Shown here piece by piece: positions 7,511 to 16,658 of a DNA stretch of 64,000 nucleotides; the first letter of the stretch is position 1; every line of letters begins with the position of its first letter. Below the pieces are notes generated by a model. It was not told where the DNA came from. It made no database searches and was given only the letters and a program-made list of their open reading frames with translations. Both the position numbers and the translations under genes were made by a program. This stretch comes from Pseudomonas putida (GTDB lineage: Bacteria; Pseudomonadota; Gammaproteobacteria; Pseudomonadales; Pseudomonadaceae). The stretch covers positions 124,055 through 188,054 of the forward strand of contig NZ_MNAH01000011.1 of the NCBI RefSeq assembly GCF_001976065.1, given 5' to 3'.

Positions 7511-8713
7511 ATGAAACAACGCATTCTGGTCATTGGCGCAGGTTTTGGTGGCATGTGGAGCGCTTTGAGCGCCACTCGCCTGTTCGATATCCACGGCCAC
7601 CATGACGTTGAGGTGACGGTGCTGGCACCTCAGGCCGAACTGCGTGTGCGACCACGCTTCTATGAGCCAAACGCCCATCAACTGGCGGCGCCCATCGGCG
7701 AGCTGTTTGATGAAGTCGGTGTCAAGTTCATCAAGGGAGCTGCCGAGACCATCGATGTCGAGCAGAAACGAGTGGGTTACGTTGACGCCCAAGGCGAAAA
7801 ACACCTCTTCATCTACGACAAACTCGTTCTGGCCACCGGCAGCCGTCTCGCACTGCCTGGCACCCCGGGTGTGGCCGAACATGCGTTCGACGTCGATCAG
7901 ATCGAGCAGGCCATGCGCCTGGAAGCCCACCTCAAGTCCCTGGTCAACCAACCGCAGAGCCAGGCTCGCAACACGGTGGTGGTGGCCGGCGGTGGTTTTA
8001 CCGGCATCGAAACGGCGACTGAAATGCCCACTCGCTTGCGCGCCATCCTCGGCGAGGGGGCGGACTTCAAGGTGATCATCGTCGATCGTGGCAGCAAGGT
8101 TGGCGGCTCCATGGGCCCGCAAATCGCTGAGAAGATCGTCGAAGCCAGTGAGGAAACCGGCGTCAATTGGTACCTCAACGCCTCGGTGGTCGCCGTCGAC
8201 GAAAACGGTGTGACCCTGTCCGACGGCCAGCGCATCGACGCCCGGACCGTGATCTGGACCACCGGCGTGCGTGCCAGCTCGCTGACCGAGCAGATCCCCG
8301 CCGAACGCGACCACCTGGGCCGGCTGCACGTCGATGCTCATTTGCAGGTCATCGGTCAGCCCGACATCTTCGCCACCGGCGACGTCGCCTACGCCGCCTC
8401 CGATGACATCGGCAACTACGCGCTGATGACCTGCCAGCACGCCATCGCGCTGGGCCGGCATGCCGGCAACAACGTTGCCGCGCAGATCCTCGGCGTGGAC
8501 CCGACGCCGTACAGCCAGCCCAAATACGTGACCTGCCTGGATCTGGGGACTTGGGGAGCGGTCTACACCGAGGGTTGGGATCGCCAGGTCAAGCTGACCC
8601 GCCAGGAAGGCAAGTCGCTGAAGACCCAGATCAACACCGTGTGGATCTACCCGCCGGCGGCCAACCGCGAAAGCGCATTGGCGGCAGCGGATCCGTTGAT
8701 TCCGGTTGCGTGA
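7511..8713 (+). CDS. NDH-2-like NAD(P)/FAD-dependent oxidoreductase
   Basis: A 400-residue two-Rossmann flavoprotein of the type II NADH dehydrogenase group. The FAD fingerprint GAGFGG is at residues 9-14, VVAGGGFTGIE marks the NAD-binding Rossmann fold, and PDIFATGDVA is the conserved C-terminal FAD motif. It probably passes electrons from NADH to quinone at the membrane or acts as a soluble disulfide-type reductase; sequence alone does not settle this. A purine-rich GGAG lies shortly before the ATG. Divergent from the Rrf2 regulator and followed by a palindromic repeat. Confidence 0.82.
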   Translation: MKQRILVIGAGFGGMWSALSATRLFDIHGHHDVEVTVLAPQAELRVRPRFYEPNAHQLAAPIGELFDEVGVKFIKGAAETIDVEQKRVGYVDAQGEKHLFIYDKLVLATGSRLALPGTPGVAEHAFDVDQIEQAMRLEAHLKSLVNQPQSQARNTVVVAGGGFTGIETATEMPTRLRAILGEGADFKVIIVDRGSKVGGSMGPQIAEKIVEASEETGVNWYLNASVVAVDENGVTLSDGQRIDARTVIWTTGVRASSLTEQIPAERDHLGRLHVDAHLQVIGQPDIFATGDVAYAASDDIGNYALMTCQHAIALGRHAGNNVAAQILGVDPTPYSQPKYVTCLDLGTWGAVYTEGWDRQVKLTRQEGKSLKTQINTVWIYPPAANRESALAAADPLIPVA

Positions 8714-8765
8714 AGTCGGTGAGGTTGGGTAATTGAAAAATCCCGCCTGGCGAGATCCGGGCGGG

Positions 8766-8794
8766 GATCGTTCCCACGGAGCGTGGGAACGATC
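8766..8794. repeat. Perfect palindromic intergenic repeat
   Basis: GATCGTTCCCACG-GAG-CGTGGGAACGATC is a 13-bp perfect inverted repeat, a common Pseudomonas intergenic element. It sits between two convergent genes and could act as a transcript-end hairpin for both. A second imperfect hairpin (TCGTAGG...CCTACGA) follows at about 8820-8855. Confidence 0.85.
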
Positions 8795-8847
8795 ATGTGT
8801 TCACTTGGGATCAGGTCGGCTCGTAGGCTGCCTCGCCTTGGCTGATC

Positions 8848-9450
8848 CTACGAGTCGTTCCCATAGTTCATGATCGACAGCAACCGGATCGGCACCTGCA
8901 CCAACTCCTCCGGCCCATGGGGAATTTCCCCTTCGAAGGTCAGGCTGTCCCCAGCCTCCATGCGATACAGCTGATTGCCATGGCGATAAATCAGCTCGCC
9001 TTCCAGCAAATGCAAAAACTCCGTCCCCGGGTGGGAAAAGGTCGGAAACTCTTCGCTGGCGTCATCCATGCTCACCATATAGGCCTCGAAACTTTTCTTC
9101 GGTCCACGGGTGTGATTGAGCAAATGGTAGGTATGACCTTTCTCGGTCCCGCGGCGAACCACCTCCATCCCCTGATCGGCCTTGACCAATAACGCGCTGC
9201 CATCCTGCTGGTCGTACTCGCTGAACAGTTTCGACATAGGCAGGCCCAGCACGTCGCACAGGCGGCTGAGGGTGTCGAGGCTGGTGGAGACCTGGGCGTT
9301 TTCGATCTTGCTCAACATGCCCTGGCTGATATCGGCAATCTTCGCCACATCGGCCAGTTTCAGGTCCTGGGCCTGGCGCTGGCGCTTGATCTGCAAACCC
9401 AGGTATTGCTCAAGCTTGAGGCGCGGGGCAGTTTCGGTCGGCATAGTCAT
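8848..9450 (-). CDS. XRE-family regulator with C-terminal cupin domain
   Basis: A 200-residue protein. The N-terminal helix-turn-helix (LKLADVAKIADISQGMLSKI, about residues 32-51) is followed by a cupin (HPGTEFLHLLEGE to IPHGPEE, about 140-190). This architecture is known from PuuR-like regulators that sense small metabolites through the cupin. AGGA five bases before the ATG at 9450 favours it over a GTG at 9462. It is divergent from gmaS, so it is inferred to control the gmaS-mgsABC operon, presumably in response to an amine or amide intermediate. Confidence 0.85.
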   Translation of the reverse strand: MTMPTETAPRLKLEQYLGLQIKRQRQAQDLKLADVAKIADISQGMLSKIENAQVSTSLDTLSRLCDVLGLPMSKLFSEYDQQDGSALLVKADQGMEVVRRGTEKGHTYHLLNHTRGPKKSFEAYMVSMDDASEEFPTFSHPGTEFLHLLEGELIYRHGNQLYRMEAGDSLTFEGEIPHGPEELVQVPIRLLSIMNYGNDS

Positions 9451-9461
9451 CGGATCCTGCA

Positions 9462-9502
9462 CACTTTCCGTTCAGTAATATTAGTTTCGCACTGAGAAAG
9501 TG
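9462..9502. promoter_or_regulatory. Nested inverted repeats upstream of the XRE-cupin gene
   Basis: CACTTTC (9462-9468) is mirrored by GAAAGTG (9496-9502), and CAGT (9473-9476) by ACTG (9491-9494), inside the divergent promoter region. This is a candidate operator for the XRE-cupin regulator. The arms are wide apart, so more than one dimer would be needed. Confidence 0.4.
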
Positions 9503-9613
9503 CAAGTCGCGGCGTCGGGGGATGCTGCATCCGCCGGGCAATATTCCCATGGGGAAAAGAATTTTCCCATATAAACAGCGCAGATAACATTTTTCGCCCA
9601 CGGCTCGCGAAGC

Positions 9614-9629
9614 TGGCAAGGGCCTTGCA
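9614..9629 (+). promoter_or_regulatory. Sigma-54-type promoter for gmaS
   Basis: TGGCAA-GGGCC-TTGCA matches the -24/-12 consensus TGGCAC-N5-TTGCA at all but one base and has exact spacing. It would start transcription near 9641, about 80 bases before the gmaS ATG. Such a promoter needs an NtrC-like activator and fits nitrogen control of methylamine use. No clear NtrC site (GCACC-GGTGC) was found nearby. Confidence 0.65.
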
Positions 9630-9721
9630 TTCCTATAGGGAAACAAACTTTCTTTTCAGGAATAAAGAGAAAGTCAGGGCCAACCCACAACTGATTTGCC
9701 TTTCGCGAGGAGTGACGAGCA

Positions 9722-11056
9722 ATGTTGCCAGCAGAAACCCAGCGCATCATCGACAAGCACGGGATCAAGTACGTGCTTGCGCAGTTTGTCGATATCCACG
9801 GAGCGGCCAAGACTAAATCGGTGCCGATCTGTGGGCTCAAGACGGTGGCCGAAGAGGGCGCCGGTTTTGCCGGGTTCGCGATCAGTGGCATGGGCATGGA
9901 GCCGCACGGTCCGGACTTCATGGCCCGCGGTGACCTGTCCACGCTGACGCCCGTGCCTTGGCAGGCGGGGTATGGCCGGGTGGTGTGCGTCGGTCATGTC
10001 GACGGCAAACCCCATCCCTATGACAGCCGTTATGTATTGCAGCAGCAGATCCGCCGCCTGGAGGATAAGGGTTGGACCCTCAATACCGGCCTGGAGCCTG
10101 AGTTCAACCTGATGCGTCGCGACGAGCAGGGCAAGCTGCAACTGGTCGATCTCAGCGACAACCTGGACAAGCCTTGCTACGACTACAAAGGCCTGTCGCG
10201 CTCCCGGGTGTTCCTCGAGCGCCTGACCGAAGCCTTGCAGGCGGTGGATTTCGAGGTCTACCAAATCGATCACGAAGACGCCAACGGCCAGTTCGAGATC
10301 AACTACACCTACAGCGACGCCATGACCTCGGCAGATCGCTTCACCTTCTTTCGCATGGCCGCCGGCGAGATCGCCAATGACCTGGGCATGATCTGTTCGT
10401 TCATGCCCAAGCCCGACCCGAAACGCGCGGGCAACGGCATGCACTTTCATCTGTCGATCAGCAGCGCCGAGAACAAGAACCTGTTCTTCGATGCCAGCGA
10501 CCCGAGTGGCATGGGCCTGTCGAAAATGGCCTATCACTTCGCCGCCGGCTTGCTCGCCCACGGCCCGGCGCTCTGCGCGTTCGCGGCGCCGACGGTGAAC
10601 TCCTACAAGCGTCTGGTGGTGGGCAATTCGTTGTCCGGCGCGACCTGGGCCCCGGCGTTCATTGCCTTCGGTGCCAACAACCGTTCGGCGATGGTTCGCG
10701 TGCCGTACGGCCGCCTGGAATTCCGCCTGCCGGACGCCGGTTGCAACCCCTATCTAGTCAGCGCCGCGATCATCGCCGCGGGCCTGGACGGCATCGACCG
10801 CCAGCTGGAAATCGACCAGGTGTGCAACGAAAACCTCTACAGCCTGAGCCTGGAGCAGATCGCCGCGCGCGGCATCAAGACCCTGCCGCAGTCGCTCAAG
10901 GAAGCCTGCGATGCGCTAGAGGCCGACCCGTTGTTTGCCGAGGTGTTGGGCCCGCAGATCGTCGGCGAGTTCATCAAGCTCAAGCGCATGGAGTGGGTGG
11001 AGTACAGCCGCCATGTTTCCGACTGGGAAGTACAGCGCTACACCGAATTTTTCTAA
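9722..11056 (+). CDS. gmaS: Gamma-glutamylmethylamide synthetase (type III glutamine synthetase family)
   Basis: A 444-residue member of the GlnT/type III-like glutamine synthetase group. It has the conserved catalytic pieces (GLEPEFNL for metal and glutamate binding, NGMHFHLS, and LEFRLPDAGCNPYL near the C-terminus). True GlnA-like features such as the adenylylation-site loop are not evident. Directly downstream lie the three genes of N-methylglutamate synthase, so the likely reaction is ATP-dependent joining of methylamine to glutamate, giving gamma-glutamylmethylamide. A strong GAGGAG precedes the ATG. A housekeeping ammonia-assimilating role is possible but less consistent with the neighbours. 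Confidence 0.75.
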   Translation: MLPAETQRIIDKHGIKYVLAQFVDIHGAAKTKSVPICGLKTVAEEGAGFAGFAISGMGMEPHGPDFMARGDLSTLTPVPWQAGYGRVVCVGHVDGKPHPYDSRYVLQQQIRRLEDKGWTLNTGLEPEFNLMRRDEQGKLQLVDLSDNLDKPCYDYKGLSRSRVFLERLTEALQAVDFEVYQIDHEDANGQFEINYTYSDAMTSADRFTFFRMAAGEIANDLGMICSFMPKPDPKRAGNGMHFHLSISSAENKNLFFDASDPSGMGLSKMAYHFAAGLLAHGPALCAFAAPTVNSYKRLVVGNSLSGATWAPAFIAFGANNRSAMVRVPYGRLEFRLPDAGCNPYLVSAAIIAAGLDGIDRQLEIDQVCNENLYSLSLEQIAARGIKTLPQSLKEACDALEADPLFAEVLGPQIVGEFIKLKRMEWVEYSRHVSDWEVQRYTEFF

Positions 11057-11132
11057 GCGCCATACGGCGATCTCAAACGAACCATCTCGCCGCTTGAAAC
11101 TGGCGGCTGCCGAACGCAGTGAGGACTGTTAT

Positions 11133-12038
11133 ATGTGTGGAATCGTAGGTCTTTACCTGAAAAACCCACAGTTGGAATCCCGGCTGGGCCAACTTTTCGA
11201 ACCGATGTTGCAGGCCATGACCGACCGTGGCCCGGACAGTGCCGGCTTCGCCATCTACGGCGATGAAGTGGCCGATGGCTGGGTCAAGTTGACCCTGCAG
11301 GCCACCACCGAAAGCTTCGACTGGAGCGCCCTGATGGGTGAACTGGAAGGCCGTCTGGGCTGTTCGCTGGATTGGTTTCAAAACGCCAGCGCCGCCGTCT
11401 TGAAGATCCACGCCGAGGAGGCGCCAGTACGCCTGGCCCTCGCCGAACTGGCGCCGGGCGTGCGCATCATGAGCGCCGGGCAGAGCATCGAAATCCTCAA
11501 GGGCATGGGTTTGCCCCAGGAAATCTCCCAACGCTTCGGCCTGGCCGGCATGCAGGGCAGCCACATCATCGGCCACACCCGCATGGCCACCGAGAGCGCG
11601 GTGACCATGGAAGGCAGCCACCCGTTTTCCACCGGCGCCGACCTGTGCCTGGTGCACAACGGCTCGCTGTCCAACCACTTCCGCCTGCGCCAGGAACTCA
11701 AGCGTGAAGGCATCCAGTTCGAAACCGACAACGACACCGAAGTGGCCGCCGGTTACCTGACCTGGCGCCTGCAGCAAGGCGACTCGCTAAAAGAAGCGCT
11801 GGACCATGCGCTGGAAGACCTCGACGGGTTCTTCACCTTCGCCATCGGCACCCGCAACGGCTTTGCGGTGATCCGCGACCCGATTGCCTGCAAGCCGGCG
11901 ATCCTCGCCGAGACCGACGACTACGTGGCCATGGCCTCGGAGTATCAGGCGCTGTCGACCCTGCCGGGCATTGAAAACGCCAGGATCTGGGAGCCGGCAC
12001 CGGCCACCTTGTACATCTGGGAACGCGAGTCAGCTTAA
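11133..12038 (+). CDS. mgsA: N-methylglutamate synthase subunit A (class II glutamine amidotransferase)
   Basis: A 301-residue Ntn-hydrolase amidotransferase. The start MCGIVGLYL leaves Cys2 as the nucleophile after Met removal; RGPDSAG, HTRMAT and VHNGSLSN are the usual glutamine-site motifs. In MgsABC this subunit is expected to hydrolyse gamma-glutamylmethylamide (or glutamine) and pass the amine to the FMN subunit. GAGG lies 8 bases before the ATG. The rhizobial homologue is called GlxB; the name here rests on the adjacent gmaS. Confidence 0.75.
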   Translation: MCGIVGLYLKNPQLESRLGQLFEPMLQAMTDRGPDSAGFAIYGDEVADGWVKLTLQATTESFDWSALMGELEGRLGCSLDWFQNASAAVLKIHAEEAPVRLALAELAPGVRIMSAGQSIEILKGMGLPQEISQRFGLAGMQGSHIIGHTRMATESAVTMEGSHPFSTGADLCLVHNGSLSNHFRLRQELKREGIQFETDNDTEVAAGYLTWRLQQGDSLKEALDHALEDLDGFFTFAIGTRNGFAVIRDPIACKPAILAETDDYVAMASEYQALSTLPGIENARIWEPAPATLYIWERESA

Positions 12039-12049
12039 GGAGCGCACAC

Positions 12050-12733
12050 ATGAAAACCATCGATCTTTCCATCGCCAGCGTGCGCGACCTCAACCAGGCG
12101 CTGCATGACCAGGTTCACAACGTAGAAGACCGCGAATGGGTGGTGACCCACTCCAACGGCAAGCACAACCTCGCCGTCGGGGTGAACCAGGCCGTGTCCA
12201 TCGATATCCAGGGGCATGCCGGTTATTACTGCGCGGGCATGAACCAGAAAGCCAGCATCACCGTGCACGGCAACGCCGGTGTCGGTGTCGCGGAAAACAT
12301 GATGTCCGGCTGCGTGCGCATCAAGGGCAGCGCGTCCCAGGCGGCCGGCGCCACCGCCCATGGCGGTTTGCTGGTGATCGAAGGCGATGCCGGGGCCCGT
12401 TGCGGGATTTCCATGAAAGGCATCGACATCGTGGTCGGCGGCAGCATTGGCCACATGAGTTGCTTCATGGGCCAGGCCGGGCGCCTGGTGGTGTGCGGCG
12501 ACGCCGGCGATGCGCTGGGCGACTCGCTGTATGAAACCCACATCTACGTGAAGGGCAGCGTCGCGTCCCTGGGTTCCGATTGCATCGAGAAAGAGATGCG
12601 TGCCGAGCACCTGGAAGAACTGCAGGTGCTGCTCAACCGCGCCGGTTTCGAGCACAAGGCGGCTGACTTCAAGCGCTATGGGTCGGCCCGTCAGTTGTAC
12701 AACTTCAAAGTCGATAACGCGTCCGCGTACTGA
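12050..12733 (+). CDS. mgsB: N-methylglutamate synthase subunit B (GXGXG domain)
   Basis: A 227-residue protein matching the C-terminal beta-helix (GXGXG) domain of glutamate synthase large subunits. Repeated glycine-rich turns such as GNAGVGVAENMMSG and GDAGDALGDS mark the helix. It is structural, holding the amidotransferase and FMN subunits together as separate chains, where GltB has all three fused. It starts 11 bases after mgsA, with AAGGAG upstream. Confidence 0.75.
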   Translation: MKTIDLSIASVRDLNQALHDQVHNVEDREWVVTHSNGKHNLAVGVNQAVSIDIQGHAGYYCAGMNQKASITVHGNAGVGVAENMMSGCVRIKGSASQAAGATAHGGLLVIEGDAGARCGISMKGIDIVVGGSIGHMSCFMGQAGRLVVCGDAGDALGDSLYETHIYVKGSVASLGSDCIEKEMRAEHLEELQVLLNRAGFEHKAADFKRYGSARQLYNFKVDNASAY

Positions 12734-12753
12734 TCCACGCGAGGAGAACAGAT

Positions 12754-14076
12754 ATGAGCGAGAAAAATACTCCGGTGCTGCGCGAGTCCGCGACTTTCGA
12801 CCGCCTGACCATCCAGGAAATCCAGCGCGCCGCCGAGACCGGCATCTATGACATCCGCGGCGGTGGCACCAAGCGCAAGGTCCCGCACTTCGATGATTTG
12901 CTGCTGCTGGGCGCCAGCGTGTCGCGCTACCCGCTCGAAGGCTATCGGGAAAAGTGCGGCACCGATGTGATCCTCGGCAATCGCTTCGCCAAGAAGCCGA
13001 TCCACCTGAAGATCCCGGTGACCATCGCCGGCATGAGTTTCGGTGCGTTGTCGGCCAATGCCAAGGAAGCCCTGGGCCGTGGCGCGACCATCGCCGGTAC
13101 CAGCACCACTACCGGTGACGGCGGCATGACTCCGGAAGAGCGCGGGCAGTCGCAGCACCTGGTCTATCAGTACCTGCCGTCGCGCTACGGCATGAACCCG
13201 GATGACCTGCGCAAGGCCGACGCCATCGAAATCGTCCTGGGGCAGGGCGCCAAACCCGGTGGCGGCGGCATGTTGCTGGGCATGAAAGTCACCGAGCGGG
13301 TGGCCGGCATGCGCACCTTGCCGATCGGCGTCGACCAGCGCAGCGCCTGCCGTCACCCGGACTGGACCGGCCCGGATGACCTGGCGATCAAGATCGCCGA
13401 GCTGCGCGAAATCACCGACTGGGAAAAACCGATCTACGTGAAGATCGGCGCGAGCCGGCCTTACTACGACGTCAAGCTGGCGGTGAAGGCCGGGGCCGAC
13501 GTGATCGTGCTCGACGGCATGCAAGGGGGCACGGCGGCGACCCAGGAAGTGTTTATCGAGCACGTGGGCATCCCGATTTTGCCGGCGATCCCGCAAGCGG
13601 TACAGGCTTTGCAGGAGATGGGCATGCACCGCAAGGTCCAGCTGATTGTTTCAGGGGGGATTCGCAACGGGGCCGACGTGGCCAAGGCCATGGCGCTGGG
13701 CGCGGACGCGGTGGCCATTGGCACGGCGGCGCTGATTGCGCTGGGCGACAACCACCCGCGCCTGGATGAAGAGCTGCACAAGATTGGTTCGGCCGCCGGT
13801 TTCTATGACGACTGGCAGAACGGCCGCGATCCGGCCGGGATCACTACCCAGGACCCGGAGCTGTCCAAGCGCCTGGACCCGGTGGAAGGCGGTCGTCGCC
13901 TGGCCAACTACCTTCGGGTGCTGGTGCTGGAGGCGCAGACCATGGCCCGGGCGTGCGGCAAGTCGCACCTGCACAACCTGGATCCGGAGGATCTGGTGGC
14001 GTTGACGGTGGAATCGGCGGCCATGGCGCGGGTGCCATTGGCGGGGACCAGTTGGATTCCGGGTTCCGGTTATTGA
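12754..14076 (+). CDS. mgsC: N-methylglutamate synthase subunit C (FMN glutamate-synthase-like)
   Basis: A 440-residue FMN-binding TIM barrel of the glutamate synthase family. Visible motifs include PVTIAGMSFGALS, the phosphate-binding stretch IVSGGIRNGADVAKAMALGA, and GADVIVLDGMQGGTAA. With MgsA and MgsB it would make N-methylglutamate from the methylamine group and 2-oxoglutarate. It follows mgsB by 20 bases with GAGGAG before the ATG. Three separate genes covering the three domains of GltB is the normal Mgs layout. Confidence 0.75.
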   Translation: MSEKNTPVLRESATFDRLTIQEIQRAAETGIYDIRGGGTKRKVPHFDDLLLLGASVSRYPLEGYREKCGTDVILGNRFAKKPIHLKIPVTIAGMSFGALSANAKEALGRGATIAGTSTTTGDGGMTPEERGQSQHLVYQYLPSRYGMNPDDLRKADAIEIVLGQGAKPGGGGMLLGMKVTERVAGMRTLPIGVDQRSACRHPDWTGPDDLAIKIAELREITDWEKPIYVKIGASRPYYDVKLAVKAGADVIVLDGMQGGTAATQEVFIEHVGIPILPAIPQAVQALQEMGMHRKVQLIVSGGIRNGADVAKAMALGADAVAIGTAALIALGDNHPRLDEELHKIGSAAGFYDDWQNGRDPAGITTQDPELSKRLDPVEGGRRLANYLRVLVLEAQTMARACGKSHLHNLDPEDLVALTVESAAMARVPLAGTSWIPGSGY

Positions 14077-14086
14077 GGTGACCCCT

Positions 14087-14155
14087 TGTAGGAGCCGGCA
14101 TGCCGGCGAAGGCGATCTTCAGGACGCCTTCGCAGGCAAGCCTGGCTCCTACAGG
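14087..14155. repeat. Inverted pair of REP-like elements
   Basis: TGTAGGAGCCGGCATGCCGG is mirrored by a CCTGGCTCCTACAGG half. The pair lies between mgsC and amt, where it may partly terminate the gmaS-mgs transcript. Confidence 0.8.
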
Positions 14156-14257
14156 TGCGGTGTTTGCACTAGATATTCGAAGAGGCCCAGACGGCCCATT
14201 GTTTTGCTGCTTGCTCGCTGCCCGACACTTCCGATTTCCATTGCAGGAGCTTTGAAC

Positions 14258-15583
14258 ATGGTCAATCGTCTTCTCGGCAAATCCCTTCTGGGCCTGGTGG
14301 CGGCCGGTGCGCTGGTGCCCTTGGCGCAGGCGGCCGATGCGCCCACATTGAACACCGGCAGCACCGCCTGGATGGTCACCGCCACGGTCTTGGTGCTGTT
14401 CATGTGCCTGCCCGGTCTCGCCCTGTTTTATGGCGGCCTGGTGCGGGCGAAAAACATGTTGTCGTTGTTCACCCAGTGTTTCGGCATCGCCGGCCTGGTG
14501 GGCGTCCTGTGGGTGATCTATGGCTACAGCATGGTGGTCGACACCACGGGCATGGTCGAGGGCGAGGTGAGCCTCAACAGCTTTGTCGGCGGCCTGAGCC
14601 GGGCCTTTCTCGCCGGCATGACCCCGCAAAGCCTGGTCGGCGAGATTCCGGAAGGGGTGTTCGTGACCTTCCAGATGACCTTCGCCATCATCACCCCGGC
14701 GCTGATCGCCGGTGCCTTCGCCGAGCGCATGAAATTCTCCGCGGCGCTGCTGTTCATGGCGCTGTGGTTCACCCTGGTGTACGCCCCGGTGGCGCACATG
14801 GTCTGGGGCGGGGCGGGGGCCTTGATGCATAACTGGGGCGTCCTCGATTTTGCTGGCGGCACCGCGGTGCACATCAATGCCGGTGTCGCCGCGCTGGCCG
14901 CCTGCCTGATCCTGGGTAAACGCAAGGGCTATGAAAATACACCAATGCCAGCGCACAACCTGAGCCTGACCATGGCCGGTGCCGCCATGCTCTGGGGTGG
15001 CTGGTTCGGCTTCAACATCGGTTCCGGTGGCGGCCTCAGCGGCACGTCGGGCGTGGTCATGCTCAACACCCAACTGGGCGCGTGCGCCGGGATTCTGGGC
15101 TGGATGTTCACCGAGTGGTTCAAGGTCGGCAAACCGAGTGCGCTGGGTCTGGCCAGCGGTGCCCTGGCCGGCCTGGTGGGGATTACGCCGGCGTGTGCCT
15201 ATGTAGGCGTGGGTGGTGCCCTGGCCATCGGCTTGTTGTGCGGAGTGTTCTGCTACCTGAGCGTCACCGTGCTCAAGCGCCGCTTCGGTTATGACGACAG
15301 CCTCGACGTGTTCGGCCTTCACGGCATTGGCGGGATGATCGGCGCTGTCTTGACCGGGGTGTTTTGCGTGCCGTCCCTGGGCGGGCTGGTGGAAGGCGTG
15401 AGCATGGGTGGTCAGGTGCTGGCGCAGATCAAAGGCGTGGCGCTGACGACTGTGTACTGCTTCGTCATCAGCTGGGTCATCCTCAAAGTGGTGAATGTCG
15501 TGGTCGGCCTGCGTGCCGATGAGTCGGTGGAAGAGATGGGCCTGGACTTGGCCGAGCACAATGAGCGTGCCTACAACCACTGA
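14258..15583 (+). CDS. amt: Ammonium/methylammonium transporter (Amt family)
   Basis: A 441-residue Amt protein with a cleavable signal (ending about AQAADAP) and about 11 membrane helices. The pore twin histidines fall in VYAPVAHMVWGG and FGLHGIGGMIG, and the phenylalanine-gate and AFAERMKF regions are present. AGGAG precedes the ATG at 14258, which excludes the longer open frame upstream. No glnK neighbour is present. Its place after gmaS-mgsABC suggests uptake or recapture of methylammonium or of the ammonium released by the pathway; the sequence does not separate the two substrates. Confidence 0.88.
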   Translation: MVNRLLGKSLLGLVAAGALVPLAQAADAPTLNTGSTAWMVTATVLVLFMCLPGLALFYGGLVRAKNMLSLFTQCFGIAGLVGVLWVIYGYSMVVDTTGMVEGEVSLNSFVGGLSRAFLAGMTPQSLVGEIPEGVFVTFQMTFAIITPALIAGAFAERMKFSAALLFMALWFTLVYAPVAHMVWGGAGALMHNWGVLDFAGGTAVHINAGVAALAACLILGKRKGYENTPMPAHNLSLTMAGAAMLWGGWFGFNIGSGGGLSGTSGVVMLNTQLGACAGILGWMFTEWFKVGKPSALGLASGALAGLVGITPACAYVGVGGALAIGLLCGVFCYLSVTVLKRRFGYDDSLDVFGLHGIGGMIGAVLTGVFCVPSLGGLVEGVSMGGQVLAQIKGVALTTVYCFVISWVILKVVNVVVGLRADESVEEMGLDLAEHNERAYNH

Positions 15584-15604
15584 TCGACGGGAACCCTGTA
15601 GCCC

Positions 15605-15632
15605 TGCAGGAGCGAGCAAGCTCGCTCCTGCA
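15605..15632. repeat. Hairpin between convergent amt and folD
   Basis: TGCAGGAGCGAGC and GCTCGCTCCTGCA form a perfect 13-bp stem with a 2-base loop, a REP-type palindrome placed where both convergent transcripts end. There is no T run, so use as a terminator is uncertain. Confidence 0.7.
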
Positions 15633-15650
15633 TGTACACGTACATCAACA

Positions 15651-16571
15651 TCAGACGAAGGCCGGTTCCGCCTGACGAGTCCGCGCCGCCCGCTGCAACT
15701 GGCTGGCGACCAGGGTGTTTTTCAGCAGATAGGCAATGGTCATCGGCCCGACGCCACCGGGCACTGGCGTGATTGCGCTGGCAACCGTGCGCGCACTGGC
15801 GTAATCGACATCGCCGACCAGTCGATTGCCCGACTCGCCGGTAATGCGATTAATCCCCACATCAATCACGACCGCTCCGGGCTTGAGCCAGCTGGCATCA
15901 ATCAGTTGTGGTCGACCCACCGCTGCAACCACGATGTCCGCCAGCCTGCACAATGCCGGCGCATCGACACTACGCGAGTGCACCACGCTGACCGAGCAGT
16001 TGGCCTGCAGCAGCAGCGTTGCCATGGGTTTGCCAACAATGTTCGAGCGGCCGATGACGACGGCGTGCAGGCCACTCAAGTCCCCGCAGGTTTCGTGCAG
16101 CAGGCGCATGCAGCCGCTGGGTGTGCAGGGCGTCAGTACTTCGACACCCTGGACCAGGCCACCGACGTTTTCCCGATGAAAACCGTCCACGTCCTTGATC
16201 GGGTCAATGGCATGGATCACCGCCGCTTCATCGATGTGGGCCGGCAACGGCAATTGCACCAAGATGCCGTTCACGGTGACGTCGGCGTTCAGCTGCGCGA
16301 TCAGCTCCAGCACCTCCGCCTGACTGGCGTTTTCCGCCAGACGGTACTCCAGCGAGCGGATGCCAACCTCCCTGGCCCGCAGCAGCTTGTTGCGCACATA
16401 CACCTCACTGGCCGGGTCAGCACCCACCAGCAGCACGGCCAGGGCGGGGAAAATCTGTTGTCGGGCCAGGACCTCAACCTCTTCTCGAACCTCGTCGAGA
16501 ACCAGGGCCGAGATGGCTTTGCCGTCGATATCGCGGGCAGGTGCGGGGGTGGCGTTGAGCAAAATAGTCAC
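15651..16571 (-). CDS. folD: Methylenetetrahydrofolate dehydrogenase/cyclohydrolase
   Basis: A 306-residue bifunctional FolD, slightly longer than the usual 285. It converts 5,10-methylene-THF to 10-formyl-THF. Motifs include YVRNKLLRAREVGI with the catalytic lysine region, ILVQLPLPAHI, CTPSGC and the NADP-binding VVIGRSNIVGKP. It begins with GTG at 16571 and has no strong ribosome site. A pseudomonad normally has a housekeeping folD elsewhere; this copy next to two demethylases that release methylene-THF, and to purU, suggests a dedicated C1-oxidation role. Confidence 0.85.
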   Translation of the reverse strand: MTILLNATPAPARDIDGKAISALVLDEVREEVEVLARQQIFPALAVLLVGADPASEVYVRNKLLRAREVGIRSLEYRLAENASQAEVLELIAQLNADVTVNGILVQLPLPAHIDEAAVIHAIDPIKDVDGFHRENVGGLVQGVEVLTPCTPSGCMRLLHETCGDLSGLHAVVIGRSNIVGKPMATLLLQANCSVSVVHSRSVDAPALCRLADIVVAAVGRPQLIDASWLKPGAVVIDVGINRITGESGNRLVGDVDYASARTVASAITPVPGGVGPMTIAYLLKNTLVASQLQRAARTRQAEPAFV

Positions 16572-16658
16572 CGTTGTCTGGATTGAGTGAGTAGTGAAGC
16601 GATCATCGAGGCGCCGTTGCGCCCCGATGATTGATCAGAGACCTGCGGGCAAGGACGC

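Noticed and set aside
9722..11056. Housekeeping glutamine synthetase GlnA
   Set aside because: The protein is of the GlnT/type III-like group and is followed by three genes corresponding to N-methylglutamate synthase, which fits gamma-glutamylmethylamide synthesis better.
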